Below, piece after piece: positions 1 through 7,004 of a stretch of DNA of 15,226 bases. Within the stretch, counting starts at the first letter, position 1. Every line of letters starts with the position of its first letter. The notes beneath the pieces are model-generated. The model made no database searches. It was not told where the DNA came from and saw only the letters and a list, made by a program, of their open reading frames with translations. A program made the translations under genes and the position numbers. The stretch comes from Syntrophomonadaceae bacterium (lineage in GTDB: Bacteria > Bacillota > Syntrophomonadia > Syntrophomonadales > Syntrophomonadaceae), in contig JAQVWB010000021.1 in NCBI GenBank assembly GCA_028698695.1, positions 1-15,226 of the forward strand, read 5' to 3'.

Positions 1-9
1 TTCCGATCT
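1..9. other. Probable sequencing-adapter remnant
   Basis: The first nine bases, TTCCGATCT, equal the 3' end shared by the common Illumina read adapters (from memory), and they lie exactly at the window edge. They are probably not genomic and imply that base 1 is a contig end. A chance 9-mer match cannot be excluded. Confidence 0.5.
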
Positions 10-20
10 AGTTTTAGAAC

Positions 21-102
21 CTGACTGTTCCTGACTCTTTCTGACTTAACCTGACGGTTTAATAATTATTTAATAAAGTCAGTTAGAGTCAGATTAAGTC
101 AG
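21..102. repeat. 10-bp-phased CTGAC array with inverted GTCAG array
   Basis: CTGAC occurs at 21, 31, 41 and 51, exactly 10 bp apart. After an AT-rich spacer its reverse complement GTCAG occurs at 78, 88 and 98, again exactly 10 bp apart. Bases 41-55 (CTGACTTAACCTGAC) pair with 88-102 with one mismatch. In another register 31-38 (CTGACTCT) pairs with 85-92 and 41-47 pairs with 76-82. The two halves can therefore form alternative hairpins or act as helically phased protein sites. No ORF covers the array and its function is unknown. Confidence 0.85.
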
Positions 103-150
103 CTTAAAAAATAGAAACATACTACTTTAATAGGAAGCATAACTCCCTAT

Positions 151-249
151 GTGGTACCCAACTCAATATTAATCAATAAAAAAATCTGTGTTAATCCTGG
201 ACAATCTGTGTTATCACCCTAACGGGGACTTCACCCTAACGGGTACCAC
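151..249. repeat. Short direct-repeat doublets framed by a 9-bp inverted repeat
   Basis: AATCTGTGTTA occurs at 183-193 and 203-213 (20-bp period). TCACCCTAACGGG occurs at 214-226 and 231-243 (17-bp period). Both doublets lie between GTGGTACCC at 151-159 and its perfect inverse GGGTACCAC at 241-249. No coding potential is apparent. The stretch may be repetitive intergenic debris or an old small mobile-element remnant, and nothing in it identifies a family. Confidence 0.7.
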
Positions 250-269
250 TGATACACTCTGTCGGGTGT

Positions 270-405
270 AATTAATGTTGCTGATGCTCCGCCTGTTGGC
301 TCCGCAATTAATGTTGCCCACAGGACTCCTGATGTTCACTATCGTTCACAATTAATGTTGCCCACAGGACTCCTGATGTTCACTATCGTTCACAATTAAT
401 GTTGC
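270..405. repeat. 44-bp tandem repeat, two perfect copies plus flanking partial copies
   Basis: AATTAATGTTGC begins at 270, 306, 350 and 394. The units 306-349 and 350-393 are identical over 44 bp. A 36-bp diverged unit (270-305) precedes them and a 12-bp partial copy (394-405) ends the array. Each full unit contains the interrupted palindrome CAGGACTCCTG (321-331, 365-375) and ends in a direct doublet of GTTCAC. The diverged unit instead ends in a doublet of CTCCGC. The 44-bp period is not a multiple of three, which argues against coding. A possible upstream birA ATG at 399 lies inside the last partial copy. Confidence 0.9.
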
Positions 406-476
406 TGCGTCCATTAAAAAGATGCTCTCAAAAGGGAATTGGCGCTCATATGTCAAATAGTTTAATTAGTCTCAAT

Positions 477-483
477 AGAGGAG
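477..483 (+). promoter_or_regulatory. Ribosome binding site that sets the birA start
   Basis: AGAGGAG lies 8 nt before the TTG at 492. The in-frame ATGs at 399 and 450 lack a site of this quality at good spacing, so this element favours 492. Confidence 0.6.
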
Positions 484-491
484 TTGGCTTA

Positions 492-1472
492 TTGAAGCAA
501 CAGATTTTAAATCAATTGCTGCTTTCCCGCGGGGAGTTCATTTCCGGTGCTAAACTGGCCAATATCACCGGGGTAAGCAGGGTAGCTGTATGGAAACATA
601 TGGGAAATCTCAAACAGGAAGGCTATAATATTATTAGTGTTAAGGGTAAGGGTTATCAGCTATTGCAGATAGAAAATATTATAATACCTGAAATAGTAGC
701 AGATTATTTACAAACTGAAAATATTGGCCGAAAAGTGTTTATCGTCCCTCAGATTGATTCCACCAATAACAGACTTAAAGCTATGCTGCAGGAACAATCG
801 TTACCAACAGGCACAGTTTTAGTTGCTGCTTCTCAAAATTCAGGCAAAGGCCGACGGGGACGCAGCTGGATATCCCCACCTGGGGGATTATGGTTCTCGG
901 TTTTATTACGCCCTCCACTCGATTTAGCCAGGACCGCATTGTTATCTCTCGTTTTTGCAGTAGCTTGCACACATGCTCTTCAGCATTATACTGAGGCGGC
1001 TTGTCAGATTAAGTGGCCTAATGATTTGTTAATTGGCGGAAAAAAGGTTGGTGGCATATTACTGGAACTTGAGGGTGAGATTGGTGCTGCTAATTATCTG
1101 ATAGTTGGTATAGGTATCAATGTTAACCTGGACCTGGATTCCATTCCGGTTGAAATAAGGGATTATGCTATTTCCATGCAAATTGCTGAACAAAAGAATT
1201 TTGAGCTTAATCATATTCTGGCAACGGTGTTAAATGAAATGGAAAGATATTATGAACGCTTTTTAGCAGAAGGTATTACTGATATTATGCAGGAGTTTTG
1301 CAGTTTGTGTTATCATTTGGGACAGGAAGTCAGGGTTGATATGGGTTCTCGAATTTTGGCCGGAGTAAATATTGGTATTGATGAACAAGGATCATTATTA
1401 ATAGATACAGGCGAACAAATCTGCAAAGTTAGTACCGGCGATGTATCTGTAGTTTCGCGGGGGGAATTATAG
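492..1472 (+). CDS. birA: Bifunctional biotin--protein ligase / biotin repressor BirA
   Basis: It activates biotin to biotinyl-5'-AMP and transfers it to the biotin carrier lysine of carboxylases. The N-terminal winged helix normally represses biotin genes. From a TTG start the protein has 326 residues, close to the roughly 325 usual for Bacillota BirA. The helix-turn-helix covers about residues 15-55 (SGAKLANITGVSRVAVWKHM). The biotinyl-AMP loop GKGRRGRSW is at 118-126, KWPND at 174-178 and GIGINVN at 206-212, followed by the small C-terminal domain. In-frame ATGs at 399 and 450 would add 31 or 14 residues; the first lies in a repeat. Its TAG overlaps the smc GTG by one base, so the two are probably cotranscribed. 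No biotin operator is visible upstream. The function is secure and the exact start less so. Confidence 0.93.
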   Translation: MKQQILNQLLLSRGEFISGAKLANITGVSRVAVWKHMGNLKQEGYNIISVKGKGYQLLQIENIIIPEIVADYLQTENIGRKVFIVPQIDSTNNRLKAMLQEQSLPTGTVLVAASQNSGKGRRGRSWISPPGGLWFSVLLRPPLDLARTALLSLVFAVACTHALQHYTEAACQIKWPNDLLIGGKKVGGILLELEGEIGAANYLIVGIGINVNLDLDSIPVEIRDYAISMQIAEQKNFELNHILATVLNEMERYYERFLAEGITDIMQEFCSLCYHLGQEVRVDMGSRILAGVNIGIDEQGSLLIDTGEQICKVSTGDVSVVSRGEL

Positions 1473-4108
1473 TGTACTTACGAAAAATTGATATAAAAGG
1501 CTTCAAATCTTTTGCTGACCATACTATAATCGATTTTCAACCAGGGATTAATATTATTGTAGGTCCTAACGGTTGCGGTAAAAGCAATGTAGTAGATGCT
1601 ATCAGATGGGTATTGGGGGAAGCTAATATCCGCAATTTGCGCGGTCAAAAGAGTGAAGATGTTATTTTTAATGGAACTGACAATAATAGAGCTTTGGGTA
1701 TGGCCAATGTTGAAATTGACATTAACAACGCCGAACATATTATATCTACCGAATTCAGTGAGGTTGCGGTAGCCAGAAAACTATTCCGTTCAGGGGAAAG
1801 TGAATTTTATTTAAACAGCAGCCGGGTTCGTTTAAAAGACATTCATAGTTTATTTACCGGCACTGGATTAGGTAGAAGGGGTTATTCCATTATTGGTCAG
1901 GGTGAACTTGAGCAGGTCCTTAATGGTCAGGGCCTGGAACGACGCATGTTCCTGGAGGAAGCTTCCGGCATAAGCAAGCACCGACAGCAGCGTGACGAGG
2001 TCAGAAGGCGTATAACAACTACAGGTGAAGATTTAGTAAGGGTTAGTGATTTGTTAAGCGAATTAAGTGTTAGGAAACTCGAGGTTGAACAAAAAGCCAA
2101 TTGCGCCAGGCGATATATTTCTCTTGCCAGTGAGCTTACTGAATTGGATAAACAGGTAATGCATTACGAGATAGATAAACTAACCCGGGATATGCAGCAG
2201 AAGCACAAACTGCAACAGGAGAAAAAAGATTCTCTTGTAATAGCTCAGACTAAATTAAATCAATGGCAACAAAACTGGCAAGCTAATACTAAACAGATGG
2301 AAGAATTACGACTGGAAATAGAGCGACTAAGAGAAGAAAAGTATTCTCTGGAGAATTTGCTGAATTCAATGTCAGGTGAAATTCGCCTGAGCGAAGAACG
2401 CATTAAGAACCATGAAGAACGATTGACCACTAATGGTACAGATGAGGCCAAATACGCTGAAATGCTGCATAAGATAGGCCACGATCTGAATCGAATGAGT
2501 AATGACTTTGAGGAAGAAGAACAAAAATTCCAGCTTAGACTAAATGAATATCACGAATTAAAACTAAATCTTACTGCGGTGGAAGAGTCTATTGAACAGC
2601 TGAATTGTGAATTTGAAGACCACAAGTTATTGGCTTTTGATGTCATGCGCGAGGAAACCAGTACCGGTAACCGTATCAGAGAGATTGAAGATCTGACTGC
2701 CAGACTGGCGGAAAAGGGCCAAAGAATAAATATTTACATTGAAGAGTTGGGCAATCAACAGGGAAGATCAACCTCAGAATTGGATAGATTGCAAACCGAT
2801 ATTGAACATTTGAACCGCAGTATTGCCCAGGAAGAACATCATCAGCACCAGCTTTTACAGAAAAAAAGACAACAAGCTGAAGAAGTAGCGTTGCTGGAAA
2901 CAGAATTTGCCAGACTGGATATGGAAAGGGTAAAGATAGAGAACGAATTGTTGGGTATCAGAGAGAGACAGCGTAATCTGCTGGGATATTCATCCGGAGT
3001 AAAATATATCCTGAACCCGGCTAATAAGAATAAATTTCCCGGATTAACCGGAGTTGTGGGTGAAGCCCTGGAGGTGCCGGAAGGAATGGAAACTGCTATA
3101 GAAATAGCAGTTGGCCGCGGGGTGGAGAATGTGGTGATAGAAAAAGTGGAACAAGCCCGTCAGGCAATAGAATTATTAAAGCAACAACGGGCAGGTCGCG
3201 TAACTTTTTTACCCCTGGATGTTTTGCGGGTTCAAACCGTACCCTCGGAAGTATTGAGTCAATTGTTATCAATTGATGGAGTAATGGGCTTAGCATCCCA
3301 ACTAGTAAATTATCCGCCGGATTTTAAACTGGCAGTAGAATATTTGCTGGGACGAATACTGGTAACCCGTGATATGAATGTAGCTATAAATTTGTTAAAA
3401 AACTTTTCTTATCCTTTGCGAACAGTAACCCTGGAAGGTGAATTGTTTAATGGGAATGGTGCGATTACCGGAGGTATTAAGCCAAACCAAACTGAAGGAC
3501 CTTTAAAACGTAAAGCCGAAGAAAACAGTTTAAACTTAAAACAGCAACAAAACCGGCAGGCGTTGGATAAGAATCGCAGTATGACGCAACAGGCTGATGA
3601 AAAATTATCAGTTCTGGAAAAGCAATTGGATAGTAATATACACCGGTTAACCGAATTTAATATGAAACGGGATATGATGAATGAACAAAAGCAGAAGACT
3701 ACAGCTGAACAAGTTCGCCTGGCAAATGAACAGAAGGCTTATCAGGAACAGTTTGTTCATATACAAATTGAGCGGGATGAATTATTAACAGAAAAAACTC
3801 AACTTGATAACCTGCAAAAAGAATTGCAGCAACATAATCAGCAGCTTGGTGTGGAACTGGAAAAGATGAAAGTAAAGAGCGATACAGCTATCAGAGACCG
3901 GGATATTTTTAGGGAACGTTGTTCGTCTTATCAGGAACAGGTTGATATGAAACGTCAGGAATTGGAAAACACTAAAAGAAGCATTGAACAGTTGCAACAG
4001 GTGAGGAATTCATATGAACAATCCTACAATCAATGCAAACAGTTACATAATCGCCTGATGGAAGAAACCAAATCAGAGCAGCAGAAAATCGTTGATATAA
4101 AATGTTAA
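1472..4108 (+). CDS. smc: Chromosome segregation ATPase SMC, N-terminal part (interrupted by in-frame TAA)
   Basis: SMC is the ATPase of the bacterial condensin complex, working with ScpA and ScpB to compact and separate chromosomes. This 878-residue piece starts at GTG. It holds the Walker A motif GPNGCGKSN (31-39), the Q-loop around Gln143 (GQGELEQ), a long coiled coil from about 165 to 500, the hinge at roughly 520-665 (FPGLTGVVGEALEVP to GAITGG) and most of the returning coil. A TAA at 4106-4108 then stops the frame. The same reading frame continues to 5044 with the missing ATPase half. Reading through gives 1190 residues, against 1186 for B. subtilis Smc, so only one codon is abnormal. 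Either this is a sequence error or true nonsense mutation, or the protein is made in two parts. Confidence 0.9.
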   Translation: MYLRKIDIKGFKSFADHTIIDFQPGINIIVGPNGCGKSNVVDAIRWVLGEANIRNLRGQKSEDVIFNGTDNNRALGMANVEIDINNAEHIISTEFSEVAVARKLFRSGESEFYLNSSRVRLKDIHSLFTGTGLGRRGYSIIGQGELEQVLNGQGLERRMFLEEASGISKHRQQRDEVRRRITTTGEDLVRVSDLLSELSVRKLEVEQKANCARRYISLASELTELDKQVMHYEIDKLTRDMQQKHKLQQEKKDSLVIAQTKLNQWQQNWQANTKQMEELRLEIERLREEKYSLENLLNSMSGEIRLSEERIKNHEERLTTNGTDEAKYAEMLHKIGHDLNRMSNDFEEEEQKFQLRLNEYHELKLNLTAVEESIEQLNCEFEDHKLLAFDVMREETSTGNRIREIEDLTARLAEKGQRINIYIEELGNQQGRSTSELDRLQTDIEHLNRSIAQEEHHQHQLLQKKRQQAEEVALLETEFARLDMERVKIENELLGIRERQRNLLGYSSGVKYILNPANKNKFPGLTGVVGEALEVPEGMETAIEIAVGRGVENVVIEKVEQARQAIELLKQQRAGRVTFLPLDVLRVQTVPSEVLSQLLSIDGVMGLASQLVNYPPDFKLAVEYLLGRILVTRDMNVAINLLKNFSYPLRTVTLEGELFNGNGAITGGIKPNQTEGPLKRKAEENSLNLKQQQNRQALDKNRSMTQQADEKLSVLEKQLDSNIHRLTEFNMKRDMMNEQKQKTTAEQVRLANEQKAYQEQFVHIQIERDELLTEKTQLDNLQKELQQHNQQLGVELEKMKVKSDTAIRDRDIFRERCSSYQEQVDMKRQELENTKRSIEQLQQVRNSYEQSYNQCKQLHNRLMEETKSEQQKIVDIKC

Positions 4109-4129
4109 CAGGAGAAAACAACTGTTCAA

Positions 4130-5044
4130 TTGGAAAATATTAATGCCGTGTTATTGGCAAGGCAAACTGCTAATCAGGAATTACAAAAGCTATTACAGGA
4201 AATGAACACCGAGGATAATCCACTAAGAGAAAAGGTAATTAATCTGGAAAATGCTATACACCATGGTGAGATATTGATAGCGAAAATGGAAACAGAACTG
4301 GAGAACTATATTAGTCGTTGGCAAGAAAAATTTGATGATGCGATTCCTGAAATAGATTCGTTTTTGTCGGGGGCGCAGGTTAGAAATTCCAAGTCTCGAA
4401 TGCTGGAACTAAGCGGTTTGATTGATGAACTGGGGATTGTAGACCTGGGTTCAGTACAGGAATATGAAGAAGTAGAAGCACGTTTTGAATATATGAATAG
4501 TCATTATGAGGACCTGGTCCAGGCCAGGGATTCACTGGACAGACTTCTGCGGGATACGGAAAATCTAATGGGAAAAAGGTTTGGCCAGTTTTTAATGTTA
4601 GCTAATGATAGTTTTAACAAGACTTTTACTGAAATGTTTTCCGGAGGTGAAGCCCGCTTATTACTGGAAAAGTCTGATGACCGGTTAGAGGCCGGAGTAG
4701 ACATTGAAGTAAAAATGCCGGGTAAAAAATTACAGTCATTAAATCTGTTATCCGGTGGGGAAAGGGCGCTTACCTGTATAGCCTTTATATTTGCATTACT
4801 GCGCTTGAAACCTATCCCGTTCTGTTTACTTGATGAGATTGATGCTGCTCTGGATGAAACCAACTTAACTCGCTTTACACGATTTTTGCAGAGTATGTCA
4901 GAACAAATACAGTTTATAATCATTACGCATCGACAAACTACCATTGAATGTGGTGATCATATTTTGGGGGTTACTATGCCGGAAAAAGGAATTTCCAAAG
5001 TATTTACGCTCAGTTTAAAGGAAGCTGAAAATATGGCTGGATAA
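4130..5044 (+). CDS. smc: Chromosome segregation ATPase SMC, C-terminal part
   Basis: This is the remainder of SMC in the same frame as the upstream part. It contains the end of the C-terminal coiled coil and the second half of the ATPase head. The ABC signature LLSGGERALT is at about residues 206-215 of this piece, the Walker B segment FCLLDEIDAALD at 231-242 and the H-loop histidine in ITHRQT at 277. The ATPase needs these together with the Walker A of the N-terminal part. The start given is TTG. An AGGAG at 4110-4114 lies just after the TAA but 15 nt from this TTG, so re-initiation is conceivable but poorly spaced. ftsY follows 17 bp after the stop. Most likely this is not a separate gene but the tail of a disrupted or mis-sequenced smc. 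Confidence 0.85.
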   Translation: MENINAVLLARQTANQELQKLLQEMNTEDNPLREKVINLENAIHHGEILIAKMETELENYISRWQEKFDDAIPEIDSFLSGAQVRNSKSRMLELSGLIDELGIVDLGSVQEYEEVEARFEYMNSHYEDLVQARDSLDRLLRDTENLMGKRFGQFLMLANDSFNKTFTEMFSGGEARLLLEKSDDRLEAGVDIEVKMPGKKLQSLNLLSGGERALTCIAFIFALLRLKPIPFCLLDEIDAALDETNLTRFTRFLQSMSEQIQFIIITHRQTTIECGDHILGVTMPEKGISKVFTLSLKEAENMAG

Positions 5045-5061
5045 AAGGAAGGTGTAATATC

Positions 5062-6156
5062 ATGGCATTATTTGATAAGTTTAAAAACAAGAAAAAAGAT
5101 AATCTACCGGAAGAATCTAATGAACTGCTGGTAAAGGATTATGAGGAACCTGCGCCTTATGAGATTACGCAGATTGAAGATGAATCACAAACTGATGAAT
5201 TAAAATCTGAAGCCAAATTAAAAAATGGAATTTTTGATAAATTCAAACGGGGGCTAAGCAAAACCAGACAAAACATCAGCAATAAAATTGAGACCCTCGT
5301 AAAGAGTTCGCGTAAGCTGGATGATGATTTCTGGGATGAATTGGAAGAAATATTAATTGAGGCAGATGTGGGGGTGCCGACCAGTCTGGAATTAGTAAAG
5401 AATGTCAAAGAATCAGCAAAAAAGCAAAAGGTTAATGAACCGGAACAAGTAACGGCTTTAATCAGGGACGAGATAAAGAGGTTGTTGGAGGCCAGTGAAA
5501 ACCGGCTGTTAATTAATGATCACCAACCGACTGTTATACTGGTAGTAGGCGTGAATGGTGCCGGCAAAACGACCTCCATTGCCAAACTGGCTTATCGCTT
5601 TAAAAATGAGAATAAAAAAGTACTATTGGCAGCTGCTGATACCTTTCGAGCTGCGGCTATTGATCAATTACAGATATGGGCAGATCGGGTTGGGGTAGAT
5701 ATTATTAAACTGCAGGAAGGTGCAGATCCGGGAGCAGTTGTGTATGATGCTCTTAATGCAGCCCGGGCCAGAGAGACCGAAGTATTAATAATTGATACCG
5801 CAGGCCGTTTGCAGAATAAAACCAACCTGATGAAAGAAATTGGAAAGCTACGTAAGATAATCGAACGTGAAATTCCCGGTGCACCACATGAAGTTTTACT
5901 GGTATTGGATGCCACCACCGGACAGAATGCCATTAGTCAAGCAAAAGTCTTTGAAGAAGTGACCGGGGTATCAGGTATAATTTTAACCAAACTGGATGGT
6001 ACTGCCAAAGGCGGTATAGTACTGGCTATTGCAAAAGAATTGGAAATTCCGGTTAAATTGGTTGGTATCGGTGAGAGCCTGGAAGATTTAAGAGATTTTT
6101 CAGCCGAAGCATTTGCCGCTGCCTTGTTTACATTGGAAAATAACGATGCAGATTAA
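5062..6156 (+). CDS. ftsY: Signal recognition particle receptor FtsY
   Basis: This SRP-receptor GTPase docks SRP-bound ribosomes at the membrane and hands them to the Sec translocon. It has 364 residues. After a charged N-terminal region (1-55) come the helical N domain (about 60-145) and the GTPase G domain. G-domain motifs are GVNGAGKT (163-170), DTFRAAAIDQL (193-203), DTAGR (245-249), TKLDGTAKGG (309-318) and GIGES (335-339). No transmembrane segment is present. FDKFK occurs at residues 4-8 and again at 58-62. The second copy begins the helix that in other FtsY proteins binds lipid at the N-domain edge, so the first may be a second membrane-contact helix (inference). The start is set by AAGGAAGGTG upstream of the ATG. 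The smc-ftsY order is common in Bacillota. Confidence 0.97.
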   Translation: MALFDKFKNKKKDNLPEESNELLVKDYEEPAPYEITQIEDESQTDELKSEAKLKNGIFDKFKRGLSKTRQNISNKIETLVKSSRKLDDDFWDELEEILIEADVGVPTSLELVKNVKESAKKQKVNEPEQVTALIRDEIKRLLEASENRLLINDHQPTVILVVGVNGAGKTTSIAKLAYRFKNENKKVLLAAADTFRAAAIDQLQIWADRVGVDIIKLQEGADPGAVVYDALNAARARETEVLIIDTAGRLQNKTNLMKEIGKLRKIIEREIPGAPHEVLLVLDATTGQNAISQAKVFEEVTGVSGIILTKLDGTAKGGIVLAIAKELEIPVKLVGIGESLEDLRDFSAEAFAAALFTLENNDAD

Positions 6157-6170
6157 ATTGTTGAACGATC

Positions 6171-6185
6171 CCTGCATTATGCAGG
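6171..6185. repeat. Near-perfect palindrome between ftsY and mtnP
   Basis: CCTGCATTATGCAGG is a 7-bp inverted repeat around a central T, 14 bp after the ftsY stop and just before the mtnP ribosome binding site (GGAAGGAG at 6191-6198). No T-tract follows, so it is not a classical terminator. It could be an operator, an mRNA hairpin tuning mtnP translation or a processing site. The structure is certain and its role unknown. Confidence 0.6.
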
Positions 6186-6206
6186 TGTCCGGAAGGAGAT
6201 GCGAAT

Positions 6207-7004
6207 ATGGTAAAAATGGCTATTATCGGGGGAACCGGTGTATATGATCCTCAGATACTGGAAGGTGTTAAAGAACAAGTAGTCGAAAACCGCTATGGAA
6301 AAGTAAAACTTTTAACCGGTTTTTATGAAGATGAAGAGATAGCGTTTATTGCCCGACATGGTAGTGATCATAGTGTACCACCTCATCTTATTAATTATCG
6401 GGCCAATATTATGGCACTGAAACAGATAGGAGTAAAGCACATTATTGGTACGGCCGCAGTAGGCTCATTACATTTTGAATATAAACCGGGGGATATTGTA
6501 TTAGCTGATCAATTTCTCGATTTTACACGGTCAAGAATTACCACTTTTTATGAAGGTGGAGAAGAAGGGGTAATTCATTGTGATATGACAGTAGCTTATT
6601 GTCCGCTTACGCGTGCTGCCATAATGGAAGCCGGTCAACAGGCTGACATTAATGTTGCCAATGGCGGAGTATATGTCTGTACCGATGGCCCTCGATTTGA
6701 AACCGGGGCGGAGATAGCTATGTTTAAACAACTGGGGGGGCACGTGATTGGTATGACCAGTGTTCCTGAAGTTACTCTGGCCAGGGAACTGGGAATATGT
6801 TATGCCAATATCTCGATAGTAACTAATTATGCAGCCGGTATTTCAGCAGGCATACTTACTCATGCCGAGGTGGTTGAGATGATGAAGAGCCGCATTCAGC
6901 AAGTGCGGGAAATTATGATGAAAAGTGCCGCCTTGCTTCCGGAAACCCGAGAGTGTGATTGCGTAAAAATATTGGACGAAATTGGTGTAGGAAAACATGC
7001 TTAA
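6207..7004 (+). CDS. mtnP: MTAP-family nucleoside phosphorylase (S-methyl-5'-thioadenosine or methylthioinosine phosphorylase)
   Basis: The family cleaves 5'-methylthio-nucleosides with phosphate to a purine base and 5-methylthioribose-1-phosphate. The 265-residue protein shows the family motifs GGTGVYDP (8-15), phosphate-binding RHG (50-52), HLINYRANI (60-68), GSLHFEYKPGDIV (86-98), CTDGPRFET (158-166) and GMTSVPEVTLARE (182-194). At the base pocket it reads TNYAAG (206-211). Asn207 and Ala209 stand where, from memory, human MTAP has Asp220 and Asp222 for adenine, while 6-oxopurine PNPs have Asn. With an MTA deaminase in the same group, methylthioinosine or another 6-oxopurine nucleoside may be the real substrate. 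The gene overlaps mtnA by 8 bp, suggesting translational coupling. The family is certain, the substrate is not. Confidence 0.92.
   Translation: MVKMAIIGGTGVYDPQILEGVKEQVVENRYGKVKLLTGFYEDEEIAFIARHGSDHSVPPHLINYRANIMALKQIGVKHIIGTAAVGSLHFEYKPGDIVLADQFLDFTRSRITTFYEGGEEGVIHCDMTVAYCPLTRAAIMEAGQQADINVANGGVYVCTDGPRFETGAEIAMFKQLGGHVIGMTSVPEVTLARELGICYANISIVTNYAAGISAGILTHAEVVEMMKSRIQQVREIMMKSAALLPETRECDCVKILDEIGVGKHA

Noticed and set aside
270..405. CRISPR array
   Set aside because: The repeats are adjacent 44-bp units without unique spacers, and no cas genes are present.
399..491. Upstream extension of birA from the ATG at 399
   Set aside because: It begins inside the tandem repeat, lacks a good ribosome binding site and makes the protein longer than the family; 492 fits better.
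4504..4944. Long minus-strand open frame within smc
   Set aside because: It is antisense to conserved ATPase-head codons, has no recognisable domain and no ribosome binding site I could see; it is a shadow of smc.
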